Of a stretch of DNA of 64,000 nucleotides, positions 34,504 through 43,089 are shown one piece after another. The position numbers were made by a program, and so were the translations under genes. Position 1 is the first letter of the stretch. Each line of letters begins with the position of its first letter. This DNA is from Mobilitalea torta (GTDB lineage: Bacteria; Bacillota; Clostridia; Lachnospirales; Lachnospiraceae): positions 478,896 to 542,895 of the forward strand of contig NZ_JBNPXH010000002.1 in assembly GCF_050433395.1 (NCBI RefSeq), read 5' to 3'. Below the pieces are notes generated by a model. It was not told the DNA's origin, did not search any database, and worked only from the letters and a program-made list of their open reading frames with translations.

Positions 34504-35181
34504 ATGAGATTATTATTTGCGGAAGATGAACCCGCCATGTCGGAAGCAGTGGTGGATATATTGACCTATCACAATTATTCTGTGGAAGCTGTTTACAATG
34601 GAAATGATGCTTTAGATTTTGCTCTCCTTGAAAAATACGATGGGATTATATTAGACATTATGATGCCGGGCAAGGATGGCTTTACTGTATTACAGGAGTT
34701 AAGAAAAGCAGGATGTAATACGCCGGTACTGTTGCTTACCGCAAAAAGCGAAGTGGAAAATCGTATACATGGACTAAATATTGGAGCGGACGATTATCTA
34801 CCTAAGCCATTTGTTATGGGAGAACTGCTGGCTCGTGTCCGGGCAATGTTACGGCGGCGAGAAGAATATACGCCGGATGCTTTAACCTGTGGGAACATCA
34901 CATTAGATACGGGCAGTATGACACTCGCTGGGTTGAACAATTCTTTCTCATTGAGCAAGCTGGAATATAAATTGATGGAGTTGTTTATGCTCAATCAAGG
35001 CATCTACTTCACTACCGAAAAAATATTGGAACGCATTTGGGGATATGATACCGAGGCAGAGGTGGGAACCGTGTGGGTATATGTTTCCTATCTTCGCAAG
35101 AAGCTGTCTGCGCTTGAAGCTAATGTTGAAATTACATCTAAACGTGGCATCGGTTATATGCTGTCGGAGGTAAAGTCATGA
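34504..35181 (+). CDS. OmpR/VanR-family response regulator
   Basis: A 225-residue regulator. The receiver domain has E7/D8 and phospho-acceptor D51 (GIILDIMMPGKDGF), then LLTAKSE and K105-type LPKPF. The winged-helix output domain (FSLSKLEYKLMELFML...VWVYVSYLRKKL) follows. It overlaps the kinase gene by 4 nt. Likely targets are its own promoter and the VTC-DUF4956-CotH operon, both of which carry the CTAA direct repeats. Confidence 0.93.
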   Translation: MRLLFAEDEPAMSEAVVDILTYHNYSVEAVYNGNDALDFALLEKYDGIILDIMMPGKDGFTVLQELRKAGCNTPVLLLTAKSEVENRIHGLNIGADDYLPKPFVMGELLARVRAMLRRREEYTPDALTCGNITLDTGSMTLAGLNNSFSLSKLEYKLMELFMLNQGIYFTTEKILERIWGYDTEAEVGTVWVYVSYLRKKLSALEANVEITSKRGIGYMLSEVKS

Positions 35182-36392
35182 TCCGAACTTTACAACGCCG
35201 ATTTGTTTTGACCGCCATGCTTTCATTGTTTGTGCTGCTGATTATCGTAATCGGCGGCATCATCGGTGCAAGTTACTTTATCATGGAGAGGAATACCGAT
35301 CAGGCCTTGGAAATGCTGTCTGTCGATAGGCCCAGAACCCCACCAACAGGTGACGAGCGCAGACCCATCTTCGGGTATCAGTTAAGACCCAATCTCTCGT
35401 CGTTCATGAATCATTGTGTTGTACTCGTGGATACCAAGGGTGAGGTCGCTTTCATCAACTCAGGATTTTACTCAAACTATGATGAGTCCGAGATATACGA
35501 GTATGCTCTCCGCATATTGGATGGCAGCAAAATGGATGGAAAAATCGGTTCGTTCAAGTATAAGGCAGTGGCTTTGGATAGTAGCAGATACAGAATTATC
35601 TTTTTAGACATGTCAGCGCAGGCGCAGATGTTGGCGGACACTGTAATAATGGCTTGTTTGATAGGGCTTGCTTGTCTTTTCCTTATGTTTATTATTCTTA
35701 TTATAGTATCGCGTCGCACGGTGCTGCCCATTTCGGAAAGCATTGAAAAGCAGCGACGGTTTGTCACCGACGCCGGACATGAAATTAAAACGCCACTTGC
35801 GATCATCCAAGCAAACGTGGATGCAATGGAACTCCATAATGGCAAAAATAAATGGAGTAAACATATACAAGAGCAAGCGGTGCGGCTCGACGGTTTGATG
35901 AAGCAACTATTATCCCTTGCAAAAATGGACGAGGGAGAGGCCGCGATACCATTTGAAAATGTGGCGTTTAGCAAGTTAGTCGAGAATTGCGTGTCAGCCT
36001 TTTCTGAAATGGGTTGTGATAAAAAAATTATAAGCGATATCCCCCCAAGCATCTCTTTACGAGGCAATCGTGAGAGCCTTGAACAGCTTGTTTCAATTTT
36101 AATGGATAATGCTATAAAATACTCGGAGGTTGACGGAACAATAACCGTAAAGCTTACGACCATTGGAAAGAAAGCAATCTTAGAGGTGATAAATACTTGC
36201 ATAGCATTGCCGGATGCTCCCCCGAACACTTTGTTTGACCGCTTCTATCGCGCCGATACCGCTCGCACGCAAAAAAGCGGTGGATATGGAGTGGGGCTGT
36301 CTATTGCAAGAGCCATCACAGAAATCCATAGGGGGAAAATATCGGCATTTTACGATAATGAGAACACGATACGATTCCGAGTAGAGATATAA
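35178..36392 (+). CDS. Membrane sensor histidine kinase
   Basis: A 404-residue kinase with membrane segments at about 11-36 and 153-178 enclosing a short external sensor. The phospho-acceptor H201 is in AGHEIKTPLAII. The ATPase motifs N (DNAIKYSE) and G (GVGLSIARAITEIHRG) are present; the G1 box is short. It works with the overlapping response regulator. The signal is unknown. A terminator follows at 36417. Confidence 0.93.
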   Translation: MIRTLQRRFVLTAMLSLFVLLIIVIGGIIGASYFIMERNTDQALEMLSVDRPRTPPTGDERRPIFGYQLRPNLSSFMNHCVVLVDTKGEVAFINSGFYSNYDESEIYEYALRILDGSKMDGKIGSFKYKAVALDSSRYRIIFLDMSAQAQMLADTVIMACLIGLACLFLMFIILIIVSRRTVLPISESIEKQRRFVTDAGHEIKTPLAIIQANVDAMELHNGKNKWSKHIQEQAVRLDGLMKQLLSLAKMDEGEAAIPFENVAFSKLVENCVSAFSEMGCDKKIISDIPPSISLRGNRESLEQLVSILMDNAIKYSEVDGTITVKLTTIGKKAILEVINTCIALPDAPPNTLFDRFYRADTARTQKSGGYGVGLSIARAITEIHRGKISAFYDNENTIRFRVEI

Positions 36393-36416
36393 ACTGCTGC
36401 TACGACGTTCATAAAG

Positions 36417-36452
36417 CGGTCACTGATTTTTCATAAATCGGTGGCCGTTTTT
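36417..36452 (+). terminator. Terminator after the two-component genes
   Basis: CGGTCACTGATTT pairs with AAATCGGTGGCCG (13 bp, two G-U pairs) and is followed by TTTTT. Confidence 0.75.
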
Positions 36453-36468
36453 CTAAGCCTACGCTAAG
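36452..36468 (+). promoter_or_regulatory. Candidate response-regulator box 2
   Basis: TCTAAGCCTACGCTAAG, with CTAA half-sites 11 bp apart as in box 1, sits 10 nt upstream of a TATACT -10 box for the VTC operon. Confidence 0.55.
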
Positions 36469-36515
36469 GTACGCATCATATACTCTCATACATAAACCAA
36501 AGAAAGGAGTAAGCT

Positions 36516-37193
36516 ATGGACACTTATCGAAATGAGTGGAAGCATGAAATATCCTACTTGGACATGATTACCATACGCCATCGTATGGGAGCAATCGCAA
36601 AGCGGGATGAACACACAAAGCCGGACGGCACCTATGAAGTGCGGAGCCTATACTTTGATACGCCGTCAGACAAGGCGCTACGGGAAAAAATTGATGGCGT
36701 AAACCAAAGGGAGAAATTCCGCATCCGCTATTACAATGGCGACACTTCGCTAATCCAGCTTGAAAAAAAGAGCAAATTAAACGGTTTAGGCAATAAACAG
36801 AATGCGTCACTTACAGCAAAAGAAGCGCAGGCCATTGTAGACGGCAACTTAACTTGGATGCCCAAGAGCGGCAGGCCCCTTGTTGTCGAACTGTATAGCA
36901 AGATGCAATCGGAAGGATTGCGTCCCAAGACCATTGTGGACTACACAAGGGAGCCCTTTGTCTACGCGCCGGGTAATGTGCGTATCACGCTGGACTACAA
37001 CATCCGTACCGGTCTTCACTGTACCGACTTTTTGAACCCGAAGTGCCTTACCATCCCTGCCGGGGACAGGATTATCGTTCTGGAAGTAAAATGGGATGAA
37101 TTTTTACCCGCAATCATTCGCAAAGCCGTTGGTCTTGACAACAGGCGCAGCGGAGCATTTTCCAAGTACAGAATATGCCGTATCTACGGTTAA
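36516..37193 (+). CDS. VTC-domain (polyphosphate polymerase-like) protein
   Basis: A 225-residue cytoplasmic protein of the VTC/CYTH tunnel-fold family: RNEWKHEISYLD at the start, EVRSLYFDTPSDKAL, REKFRIRYYNGD, LEKKSKLNG, VDYTREPFVY, VRITLDYNIRTG and VLEVKWDEFLP. The alternating Arg/Lys strands line the polyphosphate channel in known VTC proteins. In bacteria it is regularly beside DUF4956 and CotH genes, as here. Polyphosphate synthesis is the family function; whether it holds here is not shown. Confidence 0.85.
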   Translation: MDTYRNEWKHEISYLDMITIRHRMGAIAKRDEHTKPDGTYEVRSLYFDTPSDKALREKIDGVNQREKFRIRYYNGDTSLIQLEKKSKLNGLGNKQNASLTAKEAQAIVDGNLTWMPKSGRPLVVELYSKMQSEGLRPKTIVDYTREPFVYAPGNVRITLDYNIRTGLHCTDFLNPKCLTIPAGDRIIVLEVKWDEFLPAIIRKAVGLDNRRSGAFSKYRICRIYG

Positions 37194-37218
37194 TAAAACG
37201 TAAGGGAGATAAAAAAAC

Positions 37219-37890
37219 ATGACTTTTTCCGATATTTTCAAATCCAGTTTTTTAGAGAATGTGACCAGCGTTTCGCTGATTGATATGGCGGTTGCGCTTG
37301 TCTTGGCCTTTGGACTTGGCCTTTTCATTCATTTGGTCTACAAAAAGACCTATGCCGGAGTGATGTACTCCTCTGGTTTTTCCCTGACACTACTAGCCTT
37401 AACGATGATTACAACCCTTGTTATCCTCGCGGTGACTTCCAATGTCGTGTTATCGCTTGGTATGGTCGGCGCGCTGTCTATCGTCCGTTTTAGAACAGCG
37501 ATTAAGGAACCCACCGACATTGCTTTCCTGTTCTGGTCTATCGCGGTGGGCATTGTGCTTGCAGCGGGGATGATTCCCCTTGCCGTAGGCGGCAGTGTGG
37601 TGATCGGTATTATTATACTTGTTTTCGCAAACAGAAAATCCTCTGACAACCCTTATATCATCGTGATAAGTTGTTCCGACCACGACAGCGAGTTGAGGGC
37701 AAAGGAATTTCTTGAAAAACAAGTTGCCCGCGCCGTTATCAAGAGCAAGAGCGCACAAAAGGGCGCCATTGAGCTTAACTATGACATAAGGCTAAAAGAC
37801 GACAATACTGACTTCATCAACATTCTGTCGGAAATGAATGGCGTCAATAGTGCAGTGCTGGTCAGCTACAACGGAGATTATTTGGGGTAA
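37219..37890 (+). CDS. DUF4956 membrane protein
   Basis: A 223-residue protein with about four membrane segments in the first 140 residues (MAVALVLAFGLGLFIHLVYK; GMVGALSIVRFRTAIKEP; IAVGIVLAAGMIPLAVGG) and a soluble C-terminal domain. GALSIVRFRTAIK is the conserved DUF4956 motif. It lies 25 nt after the VTC gene and overlaps the region before CotH; it may couple the polymerase to the membrane. Confidence 0.88.
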   Translation: MTFSDIFKSSFLENVTSVSLIDMAVALVLAFGLGLFIHLVYKKTYAGVMYSSGFSLTLLALTMITTLVILAVTSNVVLSLGMVGALSIVRFRTAIKEPTDIAFLFWSIAVGIVLAAGMIPLAVGGSVVIGIIILVFANRKSSDNPYIIVISCSDHDSELRAKEFLEKQVARAVIKSKSAQKGAIELNYDIRLKDDNTDFINILSEMNGVNSAVLVSYNGDYLG

Positions 37891-37903
37891 GGAGGCGGCA
37901 AGT

Positions 37904-39958
37904 TTGCTGAGACACAAAAATATCAATAAAATCTGCTGGGTTGTTGTCTCGCTGACCATTGTTGTTGCTATCCTTTTCATGACCGCTTCTTCCTTGGGGT
38001 GGATCAAAGCCGATACGTCCATTGGATATGAAAACAGGCTTTTTGACACGTCCCGCGTCCATACCATTGACATTGTTATGGATGATTGGGAGGGATTTCT
38101 CGAAACCGCAACGAGAGAGGAATATTCGCCCTGTACAATCGTAATAGACGGTGAAAAATATTCCAATATCGGCATACGAGGCAAGGGAAACACCTCTTTG
38201 TCGCAGGTGGCGGCTTATGGCAACGACAGGTACAGCTTCAAGGTCGAATTTGACCAATACAACACTGGCGGCAGTTACTATGGGCTTGATAAGTTGAGCC
38301 TAAACAATATTTACGCTGACAACACATATATGAAGGACTATTTGTCTTATCAGATGATGGAATATGTTGGCGCTGCCTCACCTCTGTGCAGCTTTGTTTA
38401 CATCACGGTAAATGGTAAGGATTGGGGCTTGTATCTGGCTGTCGAGGGTATTGAGGAAAGCTTTCTACAAAGAAATTATGGCAAAGATTACGGTGAACTA
38501 TATAAGCCTGATAGCATGAATATGGGCGGTGGACGAGGCAACGGCGCTGGCTTCAACATTGAAGATTTTATGAATGAGGCTGATAGCGACCGTTCAAATG
38601 ACGGCATAATAAATCGGCCGGGAAACTTCGACCCCTCCATGATGCCTGAGGGTGCGCAGCGAGAAGGGTTTGACCCCTCCACCATGATGCCTGAAGGTGC
38701 GCAGGGAGAAGGTTTTGACCCCTCCACTATGTTTGGAGAAGGCAACTTTGGGGGTGCTTTCGGCGGCAGAGGCAGCAGTGATGTATATCTCCAGTACATT
38801 GACGACAGTCCAGAGAGTTATCCCAACATTTTCGGCAGTGCGAAAACCGATATAACAGATGCGGATAAGAACCGTTTAATTGCTTCCCTGAAACAGCTTA
38901 GTGAAGGCGAAGCTATAAATGAGGTCGTTGATGTCGATGCCGTTATTAAGTATTTTGTGGCGCATACCTTTTTGTGCAACAGTGACAGCTATACCGGAAC
39001 AATGGTACACAACTACTACTTGTATGAGAAGGATGGCGTGCTTACCATGCTCCCTTGGGATTACAATTTGGCATTTGGTGGCATGAACATGGGCATGGGT
39101 ATGGGGCGTTCCAACTCATCGGTCGGAGCAACATCTGAGATAAACTCTCCTATTGATTCGCCTGTTACGGGCGGTGACATGGAATCTCGCCCAATGGTGG
39201 CATGGATTTTTGAGAATGAGGAGTATACCGCTCTCTATCATCAATACTACACTGAATTCATCAGGGACTATTTTGACAGTGGATTCTTTGAACAAATGCT
39301 GGATGAAACAGTCAATATGATCTCCCCCTATGTTGAGAAAGACCCTACAGCTTTCTGCACCTATGAGGAATTTCTGACCGGTGTGCAAACGCTGCGCGAA
39401 TTTTGTCTTTTGCGTGCGGAAAGCATATCCGGCCAACTGGACGGAACAATTCCATCAACGCGAGACGGACAGAGCGCGGACAACTCGACTCTTATAGATG
39501 CTTCTCACATTAACATTACTGACATGGGTACCATGTCGGGCGGGGGAGGAGGGTTTGGCTGGGGCGGCAATAACGGATCTGATATGGGCAACATGCCGGG
39601 CCGGAACGAAATGCCACCAAGCGAAGCGCCCTCATTTCCCGGTGGCACAGAACAAACTGATCAAGGCGCAGAACGGCCCAGCAACGCAGCCCCATCTATG
39701 CCAGATGGCGCAGGGCAACCCAGCGACACAGCCCCATCTATGCCAAGCGGCTCAGGACAGCAACCCAACGGCGGCAGGAGGGGTAGAGAAAACTTTGATG
39801 CATCCGCTATGACGGAAGGCTTTGACCCATCTGTTATGTTTGGTGGCACATCCCCAAGTAACACAGGGGTATCAACGGCAACTCAATGGATGCTGGTGGG
39901 CGGCTCTGTCTTTCTACTATTAGTTGGGCTGTTTGTGGTAAAGAAATATAGGCATTGA
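37904..39958 (+). CDS. CotH-like kinase, membrane-anchored
   Basis: A 684-residue exported protein. I start at TTG 37904, 8 nt after AAGGAGG; the open frame reaching 37838 overlaps the DUF4956 gene without a ribosome site. An N-terminal membrane segment is followed by a CotH kinase domain (IGIRGKGNTSLSQVAAYGNDR, LDKLSLNNIYADNTYMKDYLS, WGLYLAVEGIEESFLQRNYG, MLPWDYNLAFGGMNMG). A three-fold acidic repeat (GFDPSTMMPEGAQ-like) is inserted, then a Gly/Pro/Ser-rich linker, and a C-terminal membrane segment with a KKYRH tail. CotH proteins phosphorylate proteins in spore coats; this copy should act at the cell surface. Confidence 0.87.
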   Translation: MLRHKNINKICWVVVSLTIVVAILFMTASSLGWIKADTSIGYENRLFDTSRVHTIDIVMDDWEGFLETATREEYSPCTIVIDGEKYSNIGIRGKGNTSLSQVAAYGNDRYSFKVEFDQYNTGGSYYGLDKLSLNNIYADNTYMKDYLSYQMMEYVGAASPLCSFVYITVNGKDWGLYLAVEGIEESFLQRNYGKDYGELYKPDSMNMGGGRGNGAGFNIEDFMNEADSDRSNDGIINRPGNFDPSMMPEGAQREGFDPSTMMPEGAQGEGFDPSTMFGEGNFGGAFGGRGSSDVYLQYIDDSPESYPNIFGSAKTDITDADKNRLIASLKQLSEGEAINEVVDVDAVIKYFVAHTFLCNSDSYTGTMVHNYYLYEKDGVLTMLPWDYNLAFGGMNMGMGMGRSNSSVGATSEINSPIDSPVTGGDMESRPMVAWIFENEEYTALYHQYYTEFIRDYFDSGFFEQMLDETVNMISPYVEKDPTAFCTYEEFLTGVQTLREFCLLRAESISGQLDGTIPSTRDGQSADNSTLIDASHINITDMGTMSGGGGGFGWGGNNGSDMGNMPGRNEMPPSEAPSFPGGTEQTDQGAERPSNAAPSMPDGAGQPSDTAPSMPSGSGQQPNGGRRGRENFDASAMTEGFDPSVMFGGTSPSNTGVSTATQWMLVGGSVFLLLVGLFVVKKYRH

Positions 39959-40079
39959 GATTTGAAAATATTAAAAAACTACCCACGCGGTACTGGTATT
40001 CCGTTATAACAAAGTCTCTCTGTCGGAGGTATCATTCAGACAAAAGCAGGAAATTTTGACATGGGCAAGCAAATAACTA

Positions 40080-40146
40080 TGGCTAAAAGCCAAACGCTAA
40101 GATGCAGAGCCGATAGCCGTGAGTGAAATCACAACTATCGGCTCTA
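40080..40146 (+). terminator. Structured RNA with terminator after CotH gene
   Basis: AGAGCCGATAG (40106-40116) pairs with CTATCGGCTCT (40135-40145), followed by ATTATTTTAT. Just before it, GGCTAAAAGCC forms a small hairpin. The stretch 39959-40339 holds no gene. Confidence 0.6.
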
Positions 40147-40173
40147 TTATTTTATGCATTATTTCTGCAAAAT

Positions 40174-40216
40174 GATGAGCGGCAGGCTTTAGGGCAACCA
40201 AAGCTGGCCGCTCATC
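40174..40216 (+). other. Long intergenic hairpin
   Basis: GATGAGCGGC pairs with GCCGCTCATC, with an inner GCTTT/AAAGC stem. It lies about 125 nt before the sigma-like gene and may be a leader structure. Confidence 0.6.
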
Positions 40217-40339
40217 GCATTTTACCGAGGTAAAAATAAAAAATCTTTCCGGTTCGGGGTGCCCCAAAACGTTCTGGTTAAGTAAGGAGGCGAACAGCAA
40301 CTAATCACACTCAAAACCGCATAAAGGGGGGAAACGATT

Positions 40340-40771
40340 ATGTCGGCTCCCTCAAATAAAGCGGAAAGGCTCTGCGCTATGTTTGACAGTTATTGTAAAA
40401 CCGTCCTGCGAAACGAAAGCCGGGATATAAAGCGAGCATTGGTACGGCGCAGCAAGCGCGAGCTGGCTATGGACGAGCCTATGCAATTTATATTCGATTT
40501 AATCAGCCACGAGGATACCTACCCGTCCGAGCAGTTGACGCTCTATGCGGACAGGTTCTCCTGTGAGGTATACAGAGATTCGTTATACGAGGCAATGTTA
40601 TCTTTGCCGGAACGACAGCGATTGGTTCTTATCCTTGGTTTTTGGTATCACTGGACGGATGAGAAAATTTCAAAATACATGGAGGTGACCCCGCGCACGG
40701 TGTACAATCTGCGACAGCGTGCATTTCAAACAATCCGCAGCTTTTATGAGCAACAAGGAACAGATACATGA
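40340..40771 (+). CDS. Sigma-70 region-4-like regulator of mobile-element type
   Basis: A 143-residue protein. The C-terminal half has a sigma region-4 helix-turn-helix (ALPERQRLVL-type LSLPERQRLVLILGFWYHWT, then ISKYMEVTPRTVYNLRQRAF). The N-terminal half is unlike region 2. Similar small sigma-like genes are paired with a short HTH gene on conjugative transposons (orf7/orf8 of the Tn916 type), exactly as here. AAGGGGGG precedes the ATG. Confidence 0.83.
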   Translation: MSAPSNKAERLCAMFDSYCKTVLRNESRDIKRALVRRSKRELAMDEPMQFIFDLISHEDTYPSEQLTLYADRFSCEVYRDSLYEAMLSLPERQRLVLILGFWYHWTDEKISKYMEVTPRTVYNLRQRAFQTIRSFYEQQGTDT

Positions 40772-40985
40772 ATTAAACTATGACCTGATTTGTAAGGCGG
40801 TAAGCGGCAATCCAGAGGCGCTGGACGCTATCCTTCGATACTATGACACATATATCAACGCTTTGGTGGCTTATGAAGCCATTGACGAGAACGGAAGAAT
40901 GTATAAGGCGCTGGATGAAGATATGAAGGTGCGGCTCCAATGCAAGCTCGTGGAGGCAATAAAGAAATGGAGGGAAAAAATATGA
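40746..40985 (+). CDS. Small helix-turn-helix protein of conjugative-transposon type
   Basis: A 79-residue protein (MSNKEQIHELNYDLI...). Pattern ICKAVSGNPEALDAILRYYDTYINALV then DMKVRLQCKLVEAIKKWREKI is that of the HTH-domain proteins that accompany sigma-like regulators on Tn916-type elements. It starts inside the end of the sigma-like gene (26-nt overlap) and overlaps the next gene by 4 nt. Confidence 0.8.
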   Translation: MSNKEQIHELNYDLICKAVSGNPEALDAILRYYDTYINALVAYEAIDENGRMYKALDEDMKVRLQCKLVEAIKKWREKI

Positions 40986-41794
40986 TGCTATTGACCGACC
41001 TGTTCTCCTTTGCCTATGTCCCCGGTTGGTACAACCAGCTTGACGAACTGGCAAAGCTGGCGCTGCCGGAGCCGTGGTGCTTTCGGAACCCGATGTACCT
41101 AACCAAGAATCCAGATACCCCTATATTAGAGCGATATATTCACACAGTCTTTCGTAAACAAGTTATAGATTTCAACAATGAACCAGACCCATATAAAAGG
41201 GATGCCTATTTCTATGTGCGCAACGAGGCCGCTTGTTTCCATACTGGCCTATATACCCCGCGATATAAACCCATTTACGCTTGTTTTGACCGCAACAAAA
41301 AGCGGGACACCATGCTGGACTGGTATTTCCGGTGCTTTGCGGACGAAACGTCGCCATGGTTGAAGTTTATAGAGCCTCTCCCTTTGAAACCTACATACTA
41401 TATGACGCAATACGGCGTCAACTACAATCCCGAGTGGCCCATCCGGGTCAATGTAGAGCATATTTTAGGTGATCCAGAAAATATCGAGCGCCTGCCCGCT
41501 GAAATAAGAAGCGCGCGGAATTTGCCCCTCTTATTGGAAACAGCCGTGGAATTGGCGCGGCGGAAAGCGGTGGTGGAACCAAGCAGTGTCGTACCGCAGG
41601 GCTATCAAGGCCGGGTACAGTATTTATTGCCGATTTGCCTGACCGATATGGAGCAGCCAGGCCTCGCAATGGCGCTCACCATCATGGATGGGTATTATTT
41701 AGGGAATACCTGCCTGACATTGGAAATGGCATACTTGAACGCGCGGCTATTGGCCAGGCCTACCGCGCGCTGGCTGGCCGAACTGACAAAATAA
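40982..41794 (+). CDS. DUF3825-type protein
   Basis: A 270-residue soluble protein. The start at 40982 overlaps the previous stop (ATGA) and has GGAGG 7 nt upstream. The pattern FAYVPGWYNQLDELAKLALPE, PILERYIHTVF, ACFHTGLYTPRYKPIYACF matches my recollection of DUF3825. The C-terminal half (LTDMEQPGLAMALTIMDGYY) is a conserved extension. The domain is sometimes linked to RNA-related OST-HTH proteins; its role here is unknown. Confidence 0.7.
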   Translation: MMLLTDLFSFAYVPGWYNQLDELAKLALPEPWCFRNPMYLTKNPDTPILERYIHTVFRKQVIDFNNEPDPYKRDAYFYVRNEAACFHTGLYTPRYKPIYACFDRNKKRDTMLDWYFRCFADETSPWLKFIEPLPLKPTYYMTQYGVNYNPEWPIRVNVEHILGDPENIERLPAEIRSARNLPLLLETAVELARRKAVVEPSSVVPQGYQGRVQYLLPICLTDMEQPGLAMALTIMDGYYLGNTCLTLEMAYLNARLLARPTARWLAELTK

Positions 41795-41853
41795 TCGCGT
41801 TTCGACGTATTCCTCTAATACCCCCTTTGGTCGGGCAACCGGCTGGAGGGGGT

Positions 41854-42063
41854 GTGCCATCTATAGGGAGAAAAAAGAGTTATTCTGATAAAAAGCCACG
41901 AAAAAGGGTGAAATGTCCAAGCTGCGGGTTTCCGCTCATGGATACCGCGCCTGATACAAGGCTGCTGGTTGTTTTAGCTCCCATGAGAAAGGGGCCGCCG
42001 GATTATTGTATCAAATGCCGTCATTGCAGAAAGGAGGTGGCTATCAAGCATTTGGATTCATAG
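41854..42063 (+). CDS. Small zinc-ribbon protein, 69 residues
   Basis: GTG start at 41854. Two CxxC pairs (CPSCG near the N-terminus and CIKCRHC near the C-terminus) frame a compact zinc ribbon, as in cysteine-rich KTR/Com-like proteins of mobile elements. The ribosome site GGAGGGG lies in the 3' arm of a hairpin whose 5' arm is ACCCCC at 41820, so translation may be regulated. Confidence 0.55.
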   Translation: MPSIGRKKSYSDKKPRKRVKCPSCGFPLMDTAPDTRLLVVLAPMRKGPPDYCIKCRHCRKEVAIKHLDS

Positions 42064-42315
42064 ACCATCTAAAAAACTGAATAGGTTGCGACCCGCCCCC
42101 GCTGTCCATATAGGACATGCTTGTGGGGCTGAACGGGGATACCGCGTCACGGCAACCGGCACGGCCTGTAAGAATGTATATGGGCCGGGGCAACGGCTGA
42201 CTAAACCGGGATAACGGTCAACCGCGTTTGTTTGAGCATGTTGCACGAAGGGGCGATTTCATTCACGAAATAGGTCAAACCTTCACGATACCATCTGAAA
42301 CATGATGGAGACGAC

Positions 42316-42365
42316 AACGGGCCTGACAGGCGGCACTTAGTGCTGCTTGTCAGGCCCGTTTTTTT
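42316..42365 (+). terminator. Strong terminator separating accessory and phage early genes
   Basis: AACGGGCCTGACA pairs with TGTCAGGCCCGTT (13 bp, further inner pairs) and is followed by a T-run. The rest of the 42064-42418 gap shows no gene. GC content rises clearly downstream. Confidence 0.85.
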
Positions 42366-42418
42366 GTTTTTGCGGCCTAAGTGCCGACCTGCCGGGCTCC
42401 CGAAAGGAGCACTGGCAA

Positions 42419-42811
42419 GTGAAAATCTTATATCAATTCGCCGATGGCGAAATCTCGGAAATCGAAGTGTCCGACGAGCTCGGAGAACTTTTGCTCGGCC
42501 TCGACCGGCAGGCGTACAACAACGACCATAAGGAAACCCGCCGCCATGTTTCCCTTGACGGCATGGACTACGAGGGCGCGCTTTTCGCCGCCGCCAGCGA
42601 CACCGCCGATCAGGCGGCGCTGAACATGGAACTGGACGCCTTGCGCCGGGCCATGGACACCCTCTCGCCCCGGCAGCGGGATTTGGTGCGCAAGGTGTTC
42701 TTTGAAGGCCGGAGCATAGCCTCCGTTGCCTGCGAGGAAAAGGTGAACGAATCCTCCGTCCGCGAACGCCTGCGGCACATCTACAAGAAATTAAAAAAGT
42801 TTTTAGAATAA
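42419..42811 (+). CDS. Sigma-70 family phage regulator, 130 residues
   Basis: GTG start at 42419, 10 nt after AAAGGAG. The C-terminal half is a sigma region-4 helix-turn-helix (DTLSPRQRDLVRKVFFEGRS, then VNESSVRERLRHIYKKLKKFL). The N-terminal half carries an acidic segment. It is the first gene of the GC-rich phage early block and probably controls it. Confidence 0.82.
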   Translation: MKILYQFADGEISEIEVSDELGELLLGLDRQAYNNDHKETRRHVSLDGMDYEGALFAAASDTADQAALNMELDALRRAMDTLSPRQRDLVRKVFFEGRSIASVACEEKVNESSVRERLRHIYKKLKKFLE

Positions 42812-42885
42812 CCCCCCGGATTTGCCTTTCTCGTGGCCTAACAGCGAGGGCCACCATACTGCCCTCGGAAAGAGGTGAAAGGCAA

Positions 42886-43089
42886 ATGCAACACAATCTG
42901 AAAATCTGCATTGCAAAAGAGCCGGATACCGGAGGCATTGTCCGATGCAGAACCGTTTCCCTGCGGGAGCGCCTATTCCGCCGCCTGCTGGGAGAGCCGC
43001 GCCGAATCATGGTGATTGTCCCTGCGGGCAGCGTCAAGACGCTATCCATTCAGGAAGTGCCGGAGGAGGGATTGCATGAATGTTCGTGA
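42886..43089 (+). CDS. Hypothetical small basic protein, 67 residues
   Basis: Starts MQHNLKICIAKEPDTGGIV and contains an Arg-rich stretch (RLFRRLLGEPRR). GAGGTGAAA precedes the ATG. It overlaps the helicase N-terminal fragment by 14 nt, implying co-translation. Family not recognised. Confidence 0.6.
   Translation: MQHNLKICIAKEPDTGGIVRCRTVSLRERLFRRLLGEPRRIMVIVPAGSVKTLSIQEVPEEGLHECS

Noticed and set aside
40060..40146. Cyclic-di-GMP riboswitch
   Set aside because: A few bases resemble it (GGCAA, AACGC-AAG), but the conserved tetraloop/receptor arrangement cannot be drawn.
42201..43049. 282-codon minus-strand frame across the sigma-like gene
   Set aside because: Arg/Pro-rich composition typical of antisense frames in GC-rich genes, crosses a strong terminator, no ribosome site.
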